A stretch of DNA of 64,000 bases, from NCBI GenBank assembly GCA_026874595.1, contig CM049306.1, positions 76,755,642-76,819,641 of the forward strand, written 5' to 3'. Source of the DNA: Sipunculus nudus. Taxonomy: Eukaryota; Annelida; Sipuncula; Golfingiida; Sipunculidae. A program made the translations under genes and the position numbers. The notes beneath the pieces are model-generated. The model did not search any database and was not told where the DNA came from. It saw only the letters and a list, made by a program, of their open reading frames with translations. Below, piece after piece: positions 60,388-64,000 of the stretch (within the stretch, counting starts at the first letter, position 1; every line of letters starts with the position of its first letter).

Positions 60388-61560
60388 GTATCCGCCAAAA
60401 CAGAGTTTTGCGGATACTATGTTTTCAGCTGCACGCCGCCGCCGCCGCGGCGTAGGTGTCCGGAGAACTCCTCCGTAACCGCTGGGCGGAATTTTACGAA
60501 ACCCGGGATTTGGTTCGGGTCACATGTGAACTGCTGCGCCCCCATTTTGTTTTGACCTCTGACCTTTCCTCTGCGCCTGTTTGTGCGTCTGTTTCCACAC
60601 ATAAACCCACATATCTCGGGAACCCTTTGTCGGATCAGGAAAATTTTTTTGCACAAATGTAGCCCTTGGAGAGCTTTATAACATACACAAAAAATGGTGG
60701 CACCACCTGCAACTATGTTTGCACAGTGTCCATCTGTTTGTCTGCCTTGGGTTAAAATCACTCATATCTCTGCAGTGACTTGACTAATTCACCTGAAATT
60801 CGGCATGCGTATACATCCTGGATAGCTTTTCTGATTTTATGACAGGTGGCGCCACCTACATTCACGTTTACGCTGCAGACATCCAAGCTCATATCTGGGG
60901 AACTGTTTGACCGATCGGGCCAAAATTTTGCATGTGTATAGATCTCACATAGCTCTTTATCATACGCAAAACTGGTGGCGCCACCTGCAGCCATTTTTGC
61001 ACAGCTCCTGTCTGTTTGTCTGCCATGGGATAAAATCACTCATATCTCGGCAGTGGTTTGACATATCTGGCTAAAATTTTGCAGGTTTATACATCCCCGA
61101 CAGCTCTCTTGATTTTATGACAGGTGGCGCCATCTGCATTCTAGTTTATGCAGCAGACATCCAAGCTCATATCTTGGGAACCGTTTGACGGATTGGGCCA
61201 AAGTTTTGCATGTGTATAGTTCTCACATAGCTCTTTATCATACGCAAAACTGGTGCCGTCACCTGCAACCATTTTTGCTCAGCGTCCATCTGATTGTCTG
61301 CCACGGGCTTAAATCACTCATATACATGTAGTGGTTTGACTTATCTGCCTTAAATTTTGCATATGTATACAACTTGGACGGCTTTCTGGATTCTGTGGTA
61401 GGGGGGGCAACCTTCATACACAATTTGGCTGCAGACATCCATGCTAATATGCAACACTTCACTCTATTTCCCCTTGCCACTTAATCCATGCCTCACTTCA
61501 CCCGTTCCACTCTGATTTAGGCGGATACACGTAGTCGCTTGTCGACTACCCGTATTCTAG
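60388..61560 (+). mobile_element. Family B element, copy B3 (clean ends)
   Basis: The 5' end GTATCCGCCAAAACAG folds on itself with TTTTGCGGATAC. Near the 3' end are GGCGGATACACG (inverse of the 5' start), the hairpin GTAGTCG-CTTGT-CGACTAC and the terminal CCGTATTCTAG. Flanks are AATT and TT. This is the Helentron/Helitron2 plan: asymmetric inverted repeats, 3' hairpin and a CTAG end. Confidence 0.75.
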
Positions 61561-62749
61561 TTAAACATAGGTGTTGCAAGAATACCCTTCCTAGCTCTAT
61601 GACACTGTGGCAACCAGAGGTTATTTCCTACTCTCCATTGACTGCACATTGATGCAGGGCTGGGATTACTGAGACAGGCTGGGGCTTGTAGGAAGAAGCC
61701 TCCTTCCTGTGATCACCAACGTGACGAGTCCAGCTCAAGTGCACTGGAGGGACCAGGATACTAGCACCTGGTCACAAGAAGGGCCTGCTTCATGCGACAG
61801 GGTCTAGGATTGTAGTTAATTAACAAATAATAACGATAATATATATTGATCACAGTGCTTAGGAATGAGCAGAGTGATTATATGTGTAACCCTTTGTCAT
61901 TCTTAAGTTACAAGAAAACATTTGGTAGTTCAACTGAAACTGAGGGCAAAAGTCACCAGAACATCATGAAAGTTTGCAAATATAGTTGCCAAGCAATGGT
62001 CTTCTCACATGGTATATGGCAGGGTATGAATATTAGTAGTGGCCTAATGCTTGGCAACTGTGACAGCCTTAATGTTTGTGGTAATGTAATATCATGCGCA
62101 TTAAGAAGGGCTTGACGTTTTACAGGAACAGACCAGACCTACTGGAACTGACCGAAACTGAGTTCATATTACTGGAACTGACCAAATCTTATCAGATCAG
62201 ATATTATTACTATCAGATTTGTTTCTGAATGTTGCACATGCCCCATTTTTGTAAATTAAAATTGACAATAAATTTTATGAATGCAAAAGAGTAGTTTTCA
62301 TGTTAACAGCCTTTATTTCATTGATTTTAATACATGGGCCCACAGGAAAATAAAAATACTAAAAATAGAGTGCTGTTGGGATGCTGCCATGCCCTTCTAT
62401 TCGATATACTGGTAATCAGTCCCACCAAGAGGACCCATAGGTTTTTGGCAATAATTAGCACTTGCTGATATTTGTGTCTAATATGTTACAATGGCAGAAA
62501 ATATATTAAATGTATACTCTGCAACTTTTTACACATTTTTTTCATCAAGTGACAGTGCTAGGTGTTGTCTTTCAGCTGCTGATCTATTTTATCATATTTG
62601 TGACAAGTCAATATGTCATGACAGGAATAGACTGATTTCTCTGATATTAAATTAATAGTTTCACTTTAAATTTTGCAAAGTATGGTCGGGTTTTCCTTGT
62701 TTAGAGCTGTCTTCTTGATATATCAGTACTGAAGGCTAACTTAGAACAA
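61561..62749. other. Region 5' of COX15 as seen in this window
   Basis: The COX15 initiator exon and promoter could be here or beyond the right edge; I could not identify them. The segment 61600-61800 is GC-richer but has no long frame. Confidence 0.35.
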
Positions 62750-63246
62750 GTGAAAACATCATCATTTCGATATGCAGGGCCAAAACTCTGGAATAATATC
62801 CAAGTATATGTAAAAAATAGTGCAACTATTAAAAATTTTTAAAGCTAGATTGAAAACATTTTTATTTTGTAGGTCTTACAATCTTGAGTATAAATTTTAA
62901 ATGTTTTACACAACACAGTGTGGTTTCTTTTAATAATAACTAGTATTATTATTCTTAAAAGATATACCTATTTAGTATTTTATGTGTAATAATTAAAGGA
63001 CTCCTGATGTTTTTTATGTATGTAAAATATAAACATATTTAGTATTTTATGTGAAATTTAGGGACTACCGGTACTGATGATATGTTTTTATTAGTACGTA
63101 AAATATATACCTATTTAGTATTTTATGTGTAATATAGGACAACTGATGATATGTTTAACATGTATGTAAAGCGCTTATGACATGATTCAATAGATATAAT
63201 GAGCGCTATATAAATAATAAATTATTATTAAATTATTATTATATTA
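62750..63246 (+). pseudogene. Non-LTR retrotransposon 3' tail (broken)
   Basis: The plus strand reads SSFRYAGPKLWNNIQVYVKN and, after a one-base frame break, FKARLKTFLF, the conserved end of many CR1/Jockey-type LINE ORFs. The 3' end has GAGCGCTATATAAATAATAA and an ATT-repeat tail. Confidence 0.7.
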
Positions 63247-64000
63247 TTAACTCAGAACCACTGACTACCAGTAAAAGTGCATCAATGAGCATACTCATTT
63301 TATAAGCCACAACAGCTCAGATTGGTGAGGGGTGAGGGCAGCCAGCCAGTTATTAGCACCCCTAATCAGCTCATCACACCCTGCACTGACGTTACTCAAA
63401 GAAAACAAACACAGATCAATCAGAGGGTGATGGACTAATCAGCGCCGTTTCTGAAATTCTGTCAATTTATTCAGAACATTTTTCTGATATTATATAAAAT
63501 AAGCTAGTGGCTGGATATCTATATTTGAGTGATTTAATGTACAATGCCTGGAGGGCATGACGTAGGCAGGACATGTGCACATAAGCCAAGTGGTGTAAAC
63601 AAGCAGAGGGAAAATCATGACAGCTACAAGCATGTTGAATCTTGTAAAGAAAGGATAAATTCCACATTATTGGCATATAGTAAAACCTGGAAATCTAATA
63701 AAACTCAGAAAAATGGCCAGAAAAGTATTAAAACACATGCGGAAGAGTATGATTCAGTGCAACTATACAGCTGTTTTTTATTTGCTTAAAAGAATAAACC
63801 TACTTTTAACTGACCCAATTGTGTGTTGATCACCCTGTAAATTTCCTGTGTCCACCATCTTGGGATCATGGCATGTCAGTGAAAAAAGTTGTCCCCTTGG
63901 AAATACAGTAAATTTTACATGAAGACTTAAACTGCCACATTATGCAACAAATCTTACAAATTTTTAAATTAACACAATAAATACCTTTTTTGGCAATCAA
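63247..64000. other. Unassigned right-edge DNA
   Basis: Short ORFs at 63467-63789 overlap on both strands and have no splice or family support. Confidence 0.4.

Noticed and set aside
61846-62115. Candidate first exon of another gene
   Set aside because: 89 codons without recognisable domains or a fitting donor; not supported.

Overview
This window is metazoan nuclear DNA: AT-rich, with widely spaced short exons bounded by GT/AG splice sites, one intronless receptor gene, tRNA-derived SINEs, broken non-LTR retrotransposon tails and a very large load of non-autonomous DNA elements. The repeat style (tandem-repeat cores, asymmetric terminal inverted repeats, terminal hairpins, GGAC-rich ends) is what I associate with mollusc genomes and the bivalve 'pearl'/Helentron-associated elements. 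A mollusc is therefore the best guess, but this is inference. There is nothing bacterial here: no operons, CRISPR, rRNA or functional tRNA.

Host genes, left to right. (1) A minus-strand gene runs from an exon at 33926-34075 to an exon at 604-784 and leaves the window on the left. Eight exons with matching splice phases encode about 530 residues of helical-bundle protein that resembles the vinculin/alpha-catenin superfamily. Its roughly 22-kb intron (12093-33925) holds (2) a plus-strand, single-exon class A GPCR (23289-24416) whose DRY, CWxP and NPxxY motifs and TM2 aspartate are all altered. (3) At 44521 a small plus-strand gene or gene remnant lies downstream of a 30-bp inverted repeat that puts TATAAATAG boxes on both strands, so it looks like a mirror-image bidirectional core promoter. 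(4) COX15 (mitochondrial haem A synthase) lies on the minus strand. Nine exons from 59160 down to 52204 give 412 codons with all four haem-ligand histidine motifs and the natural stop; only the exon with the initiator ATG is missing.

Between these genes most of the recognisable sequence is mobile DNA. At least four element families (called A, B, C/D/H and G here) share one plan: a hairpin at one terminus, an inverted copy of that terminal sequence about 20-40 bp inside the other terminus, then a second small hairpin and a short tail. This is the plan of Helentron/Helitron2-type non-autonomous elements. Several are nested inside each other: B in C, D in C, B in J, and M in D. One D element carries an open, splice-bounded exon-like segment, and diverged related copies exist at 30.0-32.7 kb and 34.1-36.2 kb. 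Other elements are a Mutator-like 804-bp element with a perfect 9-bp target duplication, a tandem pair of 789-bp elements packed with CTCGCCTAGGCGAG palindromes, a hAT-like short element, a foldback element, three SINEs and two LINE tails.

The two recognised housekeeping or structural genes (COX15 and the vinculin-like gene) keep intact exons despite the insertions, which are confined to introns and intergenic DNA. Regions not listed hold no coding signal that I could support.
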